Shown here: piece after piece, positions 1 through 11,636 of the stretch
Layout of the letters: every line of letters starts with the position of its first letter
How positions within the stretch are numbered: the first letter of the stretch is position 1
From: Voacanga thouarsii
Lineage: Eukaryota; Streptophyta; Magnoliopsida; Gentianales; Apocynaceae
Length of the DNA stretch: 64,000 nucleotides
Assembly: GCA_026120185.1 (NCBI GenBank)
Contig: JANUWF010001110.1
Location: 969,001-1,033,000, forward strand
Reading direction: 5' to 3'
Position numbers and translations under genes: made by a program
The notes under the pieces: model-generated
Told to the model about the DNA's origin: nothing
Databases searched by the model: none
What the model saw: the letters and a program-made list of their open reading frames with translations, nothing else

Positions 1-2200
1 TTGCGGTTTCAAATAACCTGATTTGACTAAACTATGAGCTGCATAATTGTCAGATATCTGCTGACATTCCTCAAGTGTTGTTTTCTTTTTTTCGCTTCCA
101 TATGTTAATGCTTTCTATTGCACATGCCTTCTAAATGTCCCATATTGATTATTCTTCAGCTCATGCTTTAGACGATTTTAAATTAGATAATCTTTTATAA
201 TGAAGTAAATCCATTGAAGAAGAATTGCACACAAGATGAATTATAAACGGGATGAATTAAAATAAAACAGTAAGGATCCAGTATAACCACTGGGGAACCA
301 ATACATTTCCTTATCTGCAGAAGTGGAGCACTAGGAGGTTTGGATGATCTCACGATTGACATTTGTTGTTATATCTTTTGACTTTGGAGATTCCATTAAC
401 CATCTAATGCAGAGTACACTGCTTAAGTTTCTTTTGAAATTTTGTTGTCCAATGCTATTACTGATATGCTTAATCAATTTCTACTTGTGTAGCTTTTTAA
501 GCATGCTTGTTTGAGGGAGAAAAATCTACTTTTAGGCCATTCATTACTTAATTAGTTATAGTACGTGGAGCATCCATGAGTGCTATATTTTTTCACTTAT
601 AATGTCATAGTTGCGGCATGTTTTATAGCTATTTTTGTGTGAAGTGATGAAACATATCTTGCTAGAATTTATTCTATTTATCATTGTCATACGCTTGATG
701 TTCAAAGTCAGATATCTAGAAGGTCAGAATGGAGTCCAGTGCTGTTTCAAAACCAAATAGATATAGAGATGCAAGAATAGTTGCTGGACCTATTATTTGA
801 TAGGCTTCTTATGATCAAAGATGCTTAAAACCTCTGTTTATATTGTACAAGTGTGGATTTTGAATTCTGATCATGTAAGACCATTGTATAAAAAGCAAGG
901 CTGTACTTGTGGCTTACCTGATAGATACTCAGCTTTACTCATCATTTTCCTAGTAAATCTTACAAACAATCACAAACAATCCTATTGCTCTGGCGGCACA
1001 GATGCAGGCAAAAAAAAAATTCCATGCATAATCACTATGTATTTTTGGGAATCACTTGTCCTATATGGGCTTTCTGATTATTGTATCTGCATTATTTTTG
1101 CAGATTCAGTGGATTTGCCATTGCCGTGAGCTGGTTCATTTTATTGCAAATTTTTGTATGATTTATTTTTATGTGATAATTGCAACCTTTGTGATATAAT
1201 TAGTATTGATATCTACTTGAAACAACTTCATTCTGTGATTAAGTGTAAAAACTATTTTGGTAGAATTTTTTATGGGCTGGAGTGCCCTGAGATTGAGTGA
1301 TTATAGAATTTTTATACTATTAGTGGGTATTTTTTTCACATGGCCAAGTCGACAGCAGTTGACAGTAAAACTGGGCAAAGCAAATACAATAGGCTTGTGC
1401 TGCTAATTTTCCATAGTTGGTTTTTCATTTTAAAGGATATATGAAAGAGAAAGGCTTTGTTGTTCATTCTTTTCAACCTTCTTATATTGTCTGGTTATGT
1501 TATTGAAGTTATCTTATCTTCTTGTAGGGTGCATACAAGTTCAAGAACATTTTTGAGGAGGAGAAAAGATAAAATCATCAGGACATTGAGAAAAGGATTA
1601 CAGATTGCACCTTAATTCCTATAGATATGAGGACTGGGCAAGTATTTTTTATGAGCTTTTGCTTCTTGCTGTGATAATTACCAAACCTATGCATTCCATT
1701 TATACTCTAAAACGTTTTTTTTTTGTTTCTTTATTTGGTTTGATAAATTTCTGTTATAGTAGTGTATTTGTTTGTTCCAGTACTTCTTGGATTTTATGCA
1801 GTTATTTGTTAGTTCTTGCTGTGATTTTATGCAATCCCTGCCCTTTAGACATTTAACTGTTTTTAATTTTAACCTTTATCGATCAAAACATTCAATTTAA
1901 AGATTCTTAATTTGAATATTTAACTGGTGAGTCAATATATAGGACTACAGTTAGATTGTTGTGATTTATTGGTAAAGTAAAATAAGTTTGGGTTGTGATT
2001 TTATGAAATAATTGCGTTTCTGCTAACAAATTTTATATACTTGTAGCTATTTTTACCCCTTATATTTTACTGCTTTATGAATTGAAAATTGCGTGGTAAA
2101 ATCTTCTTCTGGACTCTTTGTTCAATTGAGGATAGTAGTTTATTGGTGCAATGATAAATGTTGGCTTTTTACTGGATATGCTATAAGTTTACTGGAAGTG
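1..2200. other. AT-rich sequence without recognisable gene
   Basis: No frame gives a protein I recognise. An exon-like stretch follows a TTCTTGTAG acceptor near 1528 (reading AYKFKNIFEEEK before a stop), and TTGCAG acceptors occur elsewhere, so this may be intronic or captured sequence upstream of or inside the Helitron. The Helitron's 5' TC terminus was looked for here and not found. Confidence 0.4.
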
Positions 2201-2204
2201 ATTA

Positions 2205-2529
2205 TGTGCTAAGTATATTGGGCGTCTATATAAACATGATTGAGCGACCATTCGGTGTTTTGCAACGATGGTTTACTATCAGAAGCTCACGTATGATGTA
2301 CAATGTCATGAAAATATGAACGTATTTGGACAGAATTCATAAGGAAAAAAATATAAGAAATGTGCTAAATCGATTAAAAAGAGTTGAAATAAAAAGGTTA
2401 TAGTGGATTTTCTTGTGTGCTAAGTATATTGGGCGTCTATATAAACATGATTGGTCAACCATTCGGTATTTTGTGACGATGGTTTACCATCAGAAGCCCT
2501 CGTATGATGCACAATATCATTAAAATGTT
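2205..2529 (+). repeat. Direct repeat pair, about 114 bp each, Harbinger-like reading
   Basis: Two copies (2205-2318 and 2416-2529) start 211 bp apart with the same order: GTGCTAAGTATATTGGGCG, TATATAAACATGATTG, CCATTCGGT, TTTAC.ATCAGAAG. In one frame the first copy reads IERPFGVLQRWFTI, which resembles the short conserved ERxFGVLQxRF stretch of PIF/Harbinger (ALP1-like) transposases. The second copy has a stop in this stretch. It could be a fragment of a DNA transposase that was duplicated. The match is short, so the family call is weak; the repeat itself is plain in the sequence. Confidence 0.45.
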
Positions 2530-2539
2530 AAACAACACA

Positions 2540-5081
2540 GATGGCCAAGACAAACATCGAAACAAATGCAACAAAATCATAAGAGGCAAACAAAGCAAAA
2601 AATGGAAATATGGCAGATGGATAAACCCAATGCAAGGTGAGGATGGTTATCCTTATTATCGAAGGAGAAATGATAGAACAAAGGTAAAAGTAAGGAACCA
2701 CATGTTGGACAATCGTTAGGTTATACCTTACAATCCATACTTATTATCCCTATTCGATTGTCACATGAATATTGAAATCTGCTCAACAATCAAGCTGGTC
2801 AAATATGTTTACAAGTATATATACAAGGGGCTTGACAAGATATGTTATCAAATAGTTGCTGATGAAAAGCAAGATGAGATAAAGCAATTTCAGTCTCCTA
2901 GATGGATATCTCTACCGGAAGCGATGTGGAGGTTGTTTGTCTTCAATTTGAGTGCAATGACACCTGTAGTGATAACACTACAAATCCATTTGCCCAATAA
3001 CCATCCCATCACATTTGACAACAACACCAACATAAAAAATCTCCTGCAAAATCTAAACATAACAAGTACAATGCTCACGGAATTCTTCACAATGAACAGC
3101 TCAAACACTACAGCGCAGAATTTAAAATGTCTGTACAAAGAATTTCCAAAGTACTTTGTTTGGTCTGAAAAAGATAAAATTTGGAGTGAGAGAAAAAGAT
3201 GTCGGGTTATTGGAAGAATGATTACAGTATCACCAACAGAAGGCGAAAGATACTATTTGAGGTTACTGCTATCTCATGTTCAAGGACCAACATCTTTTGC
3301 AGACCTTCTAACAACAAATGGGAAACTTTGCCCCATATTTAGAGAAGCAGCATATGAGAGAGGCCTGCTGCACCTAGACAGTGACATTGAATTGTACCTC
3401 GAAGAATCTGCAGAATTCCAAATGCCATCCGCACTAAGGCGATTATTCTCAACAATTCTTATTTATTGTGCTCTAGTGAATCCAAAAAAGTTGTGGGAAA
3501 AGTTCGAACAGCAGTTAAGTCAAGCTTTCTTGTACTCACAACAAATCATAGGTCTTACAAGGGAAGAAATTCGAAAACAGGTTCTTCAAGATATAGACCA
3601 TTTTTTGCAATCTATGGGGAAATCCATCAATGATTTCAGATTTGTTTCGTTTCCAATAAGAATGTCTTATGAAGAAAGATTGACAAGAGAGATCAGAAGT
3701 GAAAAGAACATACCAATAAGCGAAGACGATCTCTCAAATGTATCAAAGTTGAATCCAGAGCTGAGAATGGCTTTTGATAAAATCCTCTCAACAGCAATCC
3801 AAGATGAAACATCTGCATTCTTCATTGATGGACCAAGAAGTACAGGAAAGACATTCTTATATAAGACCTTGTTAGCTTCCACTTGTTCAAAAGGTTTTAT
3901 AGCAATAGCTACAACAACATCTGGAGTTGCAGCATCTTTGCTACTTGGTGGCCGCATAGCTCATTCATGCTTCAAGATTCTATTAGATGGCAACGATATT
4001 AAAGGATGCCAATTGAGCAAGCAAAGTAGCACTGCAAAGCTAATTCAAGAAGCCAAGCTCGTAATTTGGGATGAAGCTCCAATGGCAAAAAAAGAAGCAA
4101 TTGAAAACTTTGATACTATGTTGTAGGATATCACAGGAAATGAGATACTTTTTGGTGGAAAAGTAGTTGTTTTTGGAGGCAACTTTCATCAAGTATTTCC
4201 TGTGATACCAAAAGCATCTAAGGAATTGGTGATTGCAAGCAGTCTATTATGCTTGTATATATGGCCAATTTTGCAGAAAGTAAAGCTCACTCAGAATATG
4301 CGAGCAATTGATGATCCTACATTCAATTCTTATCTTTTAAGAATCGGGGATGGTACAAAAGATGCTGACTCAAACGACAACATCAATCTGCCACCACAGA
4401 TGATAATTCCAGACTTATCACTATTTGATTCTAATCCAAGAAGAGTTATGAAAAGAGCATTATTAACCCCAAAAAATAGTTGTGTGGATGACATTAATGA
4501 TTTAATGATTGAAAGATTTCTCAGGGACTTGAAGATCTACACAAGCAGTGACAAGACGATAAATCCAATGTGTCAGGCTGACAAGAGCATTATCAAATGG
4601 TTTGCCTCCCTATAAGCTGCAATTAAAGAAGAATTGTCCGGTGATGTTGTTGAGAAATATTGATCTGACAGAAGGGCTATGCAATAGAACTCGACTTATT
4701 TGCAAGGAATTGAAAGCACATGTTATCTATGATGAAATTGCAGTAGGGGAACATTATGGGAAACCTATAATTTTGCATCCTATACCACTATAGTTGAAAG
4801 ATGATGACAAATAGGGAATCCCATTCAGAAGAACACAATTCCCTATTCGGTTATGCTTCGCAATGATAATACACAAGGCTTAAGGACAGACATTAGACTG
4901 TGTGGGGATATATTTGCGAGAACCAGTCTTTTCTCATGGACAACTTTATGTTGCTCTCTCACGCGCAAGACGATCAACAGATGTTAAAGTGTTAATTGTT
5001 CCACCAACATTTGCAGAGACTAGTAAAATAGAGCAAACAAGAAATATTGTTTACCTAGAAGTCTTTATTCTTACACAAACT
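2540..5081 (+). pseudogene. Helitron Rep/PIF1-like helicase remnant
   Basis: The readable part starts in the Rep domain with DGYPYYRRRNDRTKVKVRN (about 2640-2700). A TAG at 2717-2719 interrupts it, and it resumes with the tyrosine motif KYVYKYIYKG (2801-2830), which carries the paired tyrosines of Helitron Rep. The upstream HUH metal-binding segment is not seen. The PIF1-type helicase follows: Walker A GPRSTGKT (about 3829-3852, with Ser where Gly is usual), Walker B LVIWDEAPM (about 4057-4083), then GGKVVVFGGNFHQVFPVIP and LTQNMRA after a TAG at 4124-4126. A frameshift near 4605 and further stops near 4790-4895 precede the C-terminal HGQLYVALSRARR motif (about 4937-4975). The protein would have nicked DNA and unwound it for rolling-circle transposition; it cannot be made from this copy. 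Confidence 0.85.
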
Positions 5082-5280
5082 GTTCACAAAACCTATGGTA
5101 CACAAAGTCTATTTATAATTTTAACCTATAACTGTCGCATAACATATTTGCAGTAAATTCACAAACTTATGAATTTGTGCAGCATGATTATGATGTTGCA
5201 TACTATATATCTTTATATGTAACAACTACTCTATTTCATTTACATTTTAATATATGTCAAATAATAACATTTGTGCAAAT

Positions 5281-7480
5281 CATGAGAATTAACATTCCAA
5301 TTAAATCAATCATAGTCAGCTCCAAAAATTGGACAGCAAAAGTTCACGTGCAAGAGAAGATGTAGGTCCAAAACTCTGTAAATTATCCAACGAAAACATA
5401 TAAAAAAATGATCTTGATTGATGATGAGGTAACAACATTCTTCATATTAATCTACCCAAAGGAAAAAAAAAACATCCATAGCTCACACACAACTAATTCT
5501 GTATATTTATTCCTACACAGGGAACAAATGTTATTGAAACATTATTTGGCCAAGCAATCTACTTATTCCGTGACAAATTTGTCCCTTACAAGACCTATTA
5601 CATATCTAATGCTGTAGTTCAGCAAGTTTCTGAAAGATACCAAATCGATAATATTCAAATGTAGTGGATTATCTCGGGCAGAACCATTGTAGAAGATGCA
5701 ACAGATAATATACCACAAACATTTGATGAAGTATTTGAATACACACTATTTCAAGAATTTCCACTTTATGCTGATCAAAAGGAAGGAGTTGGTAATTTCA
5801 TCTACCCTTACTTTCTTAGTTCCAGATAATAATAATAATTACTATTCTTCTCAAAATATCAATCTTATAAATATGTGTAGATGTCTTGGGATTGGTCATA
5901 CATGTCTACCCTTTGAGAGAATCTAAATCTGGAGACGGTGTGCGAAGAGATGTTATTATCATCAACGAGGATTAAGTTATAAAATAATTATTACTACAGA
6001 AAAACATAATGAAGGAACTGTGTACAGACAAAATGATCTAACTTCATTCAATGTATCAGGTTGAAATCGATCCGAATGACATTATAGAACAAATATGCTG
6101 AAGAAGAAGGACACATATTGAACGAAATACATGGATCACTACCAGTAATATCTTGTCGAAGAATAGGAGTTGGCACATTCAACGGTACCAAATTATTAAA
6201 AATAAACTCATATTCACAAAACTTATAACTTAAATTTCAATGTTTTGATCTCAGGACTGAATTTGAAGACTCACTACAGTACAGCAATCACTATAAATCC
6301 ACTAACTCAACAAGCGAGAAAGCTTCAAATCTGGTACTAAGCATTACACCTTCCAAAAATTAGCTCTTTATTTCGTATTTTTATTTGAAGAAGGAAAAAT
6401 TAAAGTTCTAACACAAAATTTCCCCTACTTTTGACTTCAATCTAAAGTTCCGATTAAATAATCACACAAGCATGATTCTAATGATTCCATTAATGCTTCA
6501 ATTGCTTCAACAATTAAATTGCTACATTGGTATTCCAACATTCGAAATCTACAATTAATATGCATCTCTGTCTCTACACTATTGTATACACAATGTCTAT
6601 AGCATGTGCGTATACTAAATCTAATGTTTGTTAATAATATAGGGCTACAAAGAATGAAGGAACTATTGCTGAGCAACTGTTGAATGCAACATATACTGAT
6701 TTAAACCCAGCACTTTTGTTCCACCCTAAAGACAAGATAACCCTAATAGAAGAAATTCAACCAACACAAAAGGTAAAAAGCCATCATTCACAATGTAATC
6801 TTATGAATATTACATTTCTTCATTCCCTTCACTTAACATTGTTTAAACATATACATCTAGGTTATTTGGATAAAGGGATCTATAATAATACATAATCTAC
6901 AACAAAAGTTCTAGTATATGGCTTGCAAAAACTGCTATTCAAGCATTTCAGCAAGAATTGGGGAATCTTTTCCATGCATTAATTGTAGAGAAGATGTAGT
7001 TGCAGAACCAAGTAGCATATTCAGTATTACAAAATAAAATTATTAGCTTAAACATGAATATACTCATTCACTAATTAATTTTTATTGTATAGATGTGCTT
7101 ATCAAATAGAAATGTTAGATGATTTAGGACTATTGCCTATCACCGCATTTGGTAAATCTGCAGAGAATATCTTATTAATAAGTGCTATAGAAGCAATGAA
7201 ACTTTCTGAGCAGGTAAATCAATTTACAACATAAACTTTAATAAACTGGAGAAATAAAAAAGGATAACCTACATAATTCATGTGTCGGATATTCCTCTTC
7301 CTTTGGATGAAGCAATTTCAAAGACAAAGGGGAAAATTTACATAGCACAAATTCGTCCAGCAAGATCTCGACCAGAAACTTCAGCTACGAAGTATAATAT
7401 CCACTGCTTGTTTGAGGAAGACAAACTCAATTAGAATTCACCAATGCTGCTCAATGACAAAACAAAAGAAGATTCACTAC
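5281..7480 (+). pseudogene. RPA1-like single-strand DNA-binding protein of the Helitron, broken
   Basis: Separate blocks read like plant replication protein A 70-kDa subunits as found in Helitrons. NWTAKVHVQEKM and KTYKKMILIDDE (5329-5427) form the start of an OB fold. GTNVIETLFGQAIYLFRDKF with YISNAVVQQVSERYQ (about 5520-5655) continues it after an intron-like gap. DLNPALLFHPKDKITLIEEI lies at about 6699-6760. A zinc ribbon with two CxxC pairs (ACKNCYSS...PCINC, about 6917-7000) and DDLGLLPITAFGKSAENIL (about 7112-7175) match the RPA C-terminal OB fold. Several blocks are separated by AT-rich gaps flanked by GT and AG, consistent with introns. TAG stops (for example near 5362 and 5662) show decay. 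The position right after the helicase matches autonomous plant Helitrons. Confidence 0.75.
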
Positions 7481-8370
7481 AGGTAACTATAAAAAACCAA
7501 CTATTTCCCAATCAAAAAAACATTTCTACAACCAACTAATTACAAACTTGCTGCAACAAAATCCAAAATAGATGGAGAAGCATCAACAACAACAAAAAGA
7601 TCACATGAATAGAAGTCCGACAAGACACCAGAGGAAGACATTGACAAAGACAATGTGTCAAGTTATGCAAGTCAGGTAAAAAAGTCTAAAATAGAGTGAT
7701 CAAGAAGAAGTCCATCTCAAGAAATACTCAATCATATTTGCAGCAAAAATTTCATGAAAACTGAACTTTACTTTATATTATGTTCGTGGATTTCTCTACC
7801 CAAATGACTATGACTTTACTTCGCTCATCATTTAATTGAGCAATTTAAGATATTGGAACTCTGACATCTTGTTTCTTCTTTACCAATTCCCTGAACTGCT
7901 ACTCTGGAAAGTACTCCTGTCATCTATTTTTCTCTTTCTCCCTAATTTCTACAGCTTCATTGTCTATTCAAGCTTTTATTACAGATTCTACTCCCTTCAG
8001 CCCTCTACGTTTTGCTAAAAGGAGAATCGAAAAATGTGAGAAATCCCCTCCTTCACACACTGCAAATATAGTATTTTATTGCTATTTCATTCTCTACTGT
8101 TGTTTAATAAAGGCCTAATTGATTATATTCCTAGATTTGGGTAAGCGACAGATTGGACTATCTAGGATCTTCTATTGTAAGGCAGGTAGTCTTTATTACA
8201 TCCTGCTTACTAATTACTGCTATATCACATTTTCTTTCAAAGACACGCTGAGGACAGAGAAGGACAGACGACACAAGAAAGCAAACAAAGGAGAAAAGAG
8301 AGATCACAATAGAGGTAACGGTTGAACAAATGGTAAGAAATAAACGGTGATTGATGTGGCCTTATCACAA
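7481..8370. other. Helitron interior without recognisable coding content
   Basis: AT-rich sequence with scattered short ORFs that match nothing I know. A purine-rich patch at 8240-8325 gives a lysine/arginine-rich reading that looks compositional. It may be intron sequence belonging to the captured RAD23-like piece that begins just downstream. Confidence 0.4.
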
Positions 8371-8903
8371 TGCTTCTTCTGACGGATACGGTCATGATGC
8401 TTCCAATTTAATTGTTTGAGTTAATCTTCAACAGACTATTCAACAAATTGTGAACATGGGAGGTGGTGATTGGGACAGACAAACAATTACACAACCCCTT
8501 TGGGATGCTTATAACAATACAGAAGGAGCAGTGGATTACTAAAATTCTGTATGCTTCATTGCCTGAATTTTCCAAAGTCTTTATGCTCAGAAGACAGGTT
8601 GACCATGTTCATATATCAGGGTACTAGACATGGTAGAAGTTGCAGTGCCGGTGGCTTCAAGTGGAATAAATTCAACAGCTGAAACTGTTTCAAAAACTAG
8701 GTCTCTTTTTGGGCCACAGAATTCAGCTCTGCTAAATTTATTTCCGCAGTGGTTTTATTGGTACATGTGGGGATAGATTTGATCTTCATTTTGATTCTCC
8801 TGTATTTGATGTCTACTAAGCTGTGAGTTTTGTAGGAAAATCTTTCTGCTGCTGCAGCTGATGGTACTGATAATCTTGAATCCCTTGAAGGAAAAAACCC
8901 ATA
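8371..8903 (+). pseudogene. Captured fragment of a RAD23 ubiquitin receptor gene (UBA1 and linker)
   Basis: The + strand reads DGYGHDASNLIV, then (after a TGA) NLQQTIQQIVNMGGGDWDRQ and AYNNTEGAVDY (8371-8540). This is the first UBA domain of plant RAD23 proteins, which shuttle ubiquitinated proteins to the proteasome. After an inserted or intronic stretch, VEVAVPVASSGINSTAETVS and GPQNSALLNLFPQ (about 8632-8745) give the linker after UBA1. A further exon following a TGTAG acceptor reads ENLSAAAADGTDNLESLEG (8836-8892). Ubiquitin-like, XPC-binding and UBA2 domains are absent. Stops and lost residues show that it is non-functional. Its place between Helitron genes and the Helitron 3' end implies capture from a host gene. 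Confidence 0.75.
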
Positions 8904-9364
8904 GGTAATATTGCTATCATATATTTCATAGTATGTAAGAAGAAAATGGAAAAGTGCTGGACTTGGAAGGGTTCTCATATTTTGCGCTCCTGATTACGTA
9001 TTGTAAGAAATTTACCTTTGTCATTACTTCTTCTATGCTTTTCTAATTCTTTATGAAATATATTTAATGCTAAACTTTGCTCAGTTATGGTTGCTATATC
9101 TGACACCTTTATCCTTAACTAATGGAACAATGTTTGGCCGAAAAGATATAAAATTCATTGTTTTTTAAGTTGCAAAGAATTCATGATGCTAGATAGCTAC
9201 AAGATGATAGTGATGATGCAGGCTTTACTTGATTCTTTAATATACCTATTTCCCAGTTTCCTTTGCTTTAAATACTAGAGAAGTAATTTTTCTGAAGATT
9301 CTACGAAATGACATCAACTGCTATTTTTATAGAGCTATACATCAATCTACTCGACCACTTTGAC
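8904..9364. other. Spacer between duplicated RAD23 exon copies
   Basis: AT-rich, no recognisable protein. It contains TAATATTGCTATCATATATTTCATAGTATGTA (8908-8939), which recurs identically at about 10279-10310, another sign of segmental duplication inside the Helitron. Confidence 0.45.
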
Positions 9365-9365
9365 C

Positions 9366-9470
9366 TGCTTATAACAATCCAGCACGAGCAGTGGATTACT
9401 AATATTCTGTATGTTTCATTGCCTGAATTTTCAAAAGTCTTCATGCAGACTAGACATGATGATTTTAACT
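9366..9470 (+). pseudogene. Second partial copy of the RAD23 UBA1 exon
   Basis: CTGCTTATAACAATCCAGCA onward repeats the segment at 8507-8605 with scattered differences, including the AYNNPARAVDY reading and the following TTCATTGCCTGAATTTTC. The UBA1 N-terminal half and the linker are missing here. AYNNPARAVDY is closer to the usual AYNNPERAVDY than the first copy is, so this is not simply a more decayed duplicate. Confidence 0.6.
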
Positions 9471-9664
9471 GCCATTTTCCTTTTCCCTCTTAAAGAGGAA
9501 AAATTTTCTTAACAATAAGTAGATATTATTATGCTTCATTCTTGAGGGTTTTTACCTCACAAGTCTATCCTTTTTCTCTCTCTCTGGAGTGTGAGTTTGT
9601 GAGATGTAAATATTTTCCTTTAATAACTTTTCTGGTATGTCTTATCACTTTTGAATATTTGGCA

Positions 9665-9817
9665 GGTTGGGCTGATATGGAGGTAAATGAAGATGATGAA
9701 TGGGAATATGTACAGGAAGAGCCTCCAGAAATTATTTGGGAAGGAAATGAGATGATTGTCAAAACGAATAGAGTTAGAGTTAAAAAGAAGTGTGCAGATC
9801 AACAAATGGAAAAAGAG
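9665..9817 (+). pseudogene. Captured exon of a CCCH zinc-finger / U2AF35-like (ZRSR-type) gene
   Basis: After a TTGGCAG acceptor the frame reads [35 protein letters not shown] and CADQQMEKE, then GTATTA as a donor-like site. This matches my memory of the acidic segment ahead of the first zinc finger in plant CCCH zinc-finger proteins of the U2AF35-related group (Arabidopsis C3H5 type), which act in pre-mRNA splicing. The zinc fingers and RNA-recognition motif are not present. The exon is open, with apparently intact splice borders, but isolated. The family call rests on recall of the WEYVxEGPPEIIWxGNE pattern. Confidence 0.6.
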
Positions 9818-9834
9818 GTATTACTGAATCCATG

Positions 9835-10180
9835 AATATTTGGCATGTTGGGCATAATATGGAGGTAAATGAAGATAAGAAATAGGAATATGTAGAGGAA
9901 GAGCCTCTAGAAATTATTTGTAAAGGAAATAAGATAATTATAAAAAATAATAGAGTTAGAGTTAAAAAGAAGAGTGCAGATCAACAATTGGAAAAGAGGT
10001 ATTACTGATTCCTTGCATATATTATCACTGGGATTAAAATGCTTGCATAGATATGTCTCCTTCCTCCTTGAAACAATGGATATATGAAATTGTAAACTAA
10101 TGTTGCAGAATCTGACTAGACCTATATCCAATCCTCTTCCTCTACAGTCTGAAGCTTTTACTGATTGCAAATTTATTGCT
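9835..10180 (+). pseudogene. Decayed tandem copy of the CCCH-gene exon plus the next exon
   Basis: 9835-10010 repeats 9656-9817 (TATTTGGCATGTTGGGC..ATATGGAGGTAAATGAAGAT..GAA) but carries in-frame stops such as AAATAGGAA. A following exon-like piece after TTGCAG (10108) reads NLTRPISNPLPLQSEAFTDC, which is the segment expected next in the same protein family. So the second copy is older or less constrained at the exon, yet is the one linked to the downstream exon. Confidence 0.55.
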
Positions 10181-10439
10181 CAAAAAAGTTATTAATTAGA
10201 AGTTTTTGTTTTAGTTGTTGCACGTTTTAACTTAATTTTGCTTTATTTTAATTTGATAATTTCATATGTTCCACAGGTAATATTGCTATCATATATTTCA
10301 TAGTATGTATGCCATATTCAAAAAAAACAAAAACCACACAACTTCCACAACACAAGCATCTACGACGAACTAGATTCCTTTTCTTCAGTTTCCTTTAGCT
10401 CCTATGCCATTTAAATAGTAACTACCACTTTATTGATTG

Positions 10440-10860
10440 CATGCCCTTGGTGGGTGAAGTCGGACTTGGTGCAGATCTTGTATGTTCTTGGAAAACAATG
10501 TGAAGGGTGGCAACCTCTTCATTGCTCCAAGGTTCTGTGTTGTTTCAAAGACTGCTGATCCTGATGTTTTGGAGTGGTTCTCTATAATCACTACTCCTAA
10601 GTAAGTAATTTCTTTTTACCGATTAATTGGCCTCTTTATTCTATTACTTTCGGACCTGGCTTAAAATTATTTTTGGTTTATGGCAGTCCTATATTCACCC
10701 ACTTGGCTGGAAGGACTTTGACTCGGAAGCTATTGTCTCCAAAAGTGCTCCAGCAGCAATACTTGCAACATGTGAGAGAGATATTAATGTAATGATAATG
10801 CTTACATTGCAATCATCCACTATGACAAAAAGGGAAACAGGACGATTAGCCAGTAACATT
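10440..10860 (+). pseudogene. Unidentified captured gene fragment, two exon-like blocks
   Basis: One frame reads NNVKGGNLFIAPRFCVVSKT and ADPDVLEWFSIITTPK (about 10494-10600), followed by an AAGTAAGT donor-like site. After GGCAG, PIYSPTWLEGL/SYIHPLGWKDFDSEA and KSAPAAILATCERDINVM (about 10688-10800) follow in neighbouring frames. The composition and splice-like borders look like real exons, but I do not recognise the protein. It lies inside the Helitron between the captured CCCH-gene exons and the 3' end, so host-gene capture is the likely origin. Confidence 0.4.
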
Positions 10861-11636
10861 TTCCTACTTTTAAATGCTGGCATCACAAATTCTAGGTGTT
10901 GCTTTGCATACCTATGCAAATCCACTTAACTAAGTAAAGGATTTGTTTAAATATGTGAATAATAGAGGAGGTATGCATCCATTTTATATAGGACAAGCAA
11001 TAAAATGGTCCAGTTTCAAAATTAGGGTGTGCTGGAAGAACCAAATGTCAAATATCAATACGAATGCCATTTGATATGCCTCCCCAGTGAAGATAATTAG
11101 CAAAATTGGGGCCCATGCCATAGAAAGTAGAAGATATCAAAAAATTCCTCACAAGTCAAAGCATCAGCAACAAAAAACAGAATCAAGAAACTTCTATCCT
11201 ATTTCACTTTGACAATACTAGAACCGGCCCAACCAATTGGCAGAAACTCAAAAGCTCTTCTAAAAACATATGTGATCTTCTCATTGATTTGCATAGCACG
11301 TATGAAAAAAGTAAGCAAGAAGGGAAATTACTGGACTATGCTCTATATTGTAACCTTCTATTCATCATCATCATCATCATCATAAAAGCCACTCAAATAC
11401 TTATATGTAAACTCTACAGGTGAACTGTAAATTATTCATTCATGTTTAATTATTTATGTCTGGTCCTATAAATGGTACATGTTTCAACATGTTCATTTTC
11501 CTAAGCACACACCTTCTCTAAATCAATAACAACAAATATATATACAATTTCTCACTAAAAATACAAACGCTAAAATATATACACATATATTTATACAAAT
11601 ATAAACATTTAGTTTCCATACGACGGGCAAAAAATT
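10861..11636. other. Helitron 3' region, non-coding
   Basis: AT-rich with a short (ATC)n run at 11366-11385 and no recognisable protein. It leads to the terminal hairpin. Confidence 0.5.

Noticed and set aside
2205..2529. CRISPR-like repeat arrangement
   Set aside because: Only two long diverged copies, no regular spacers; this is a eukaryotic sequence.
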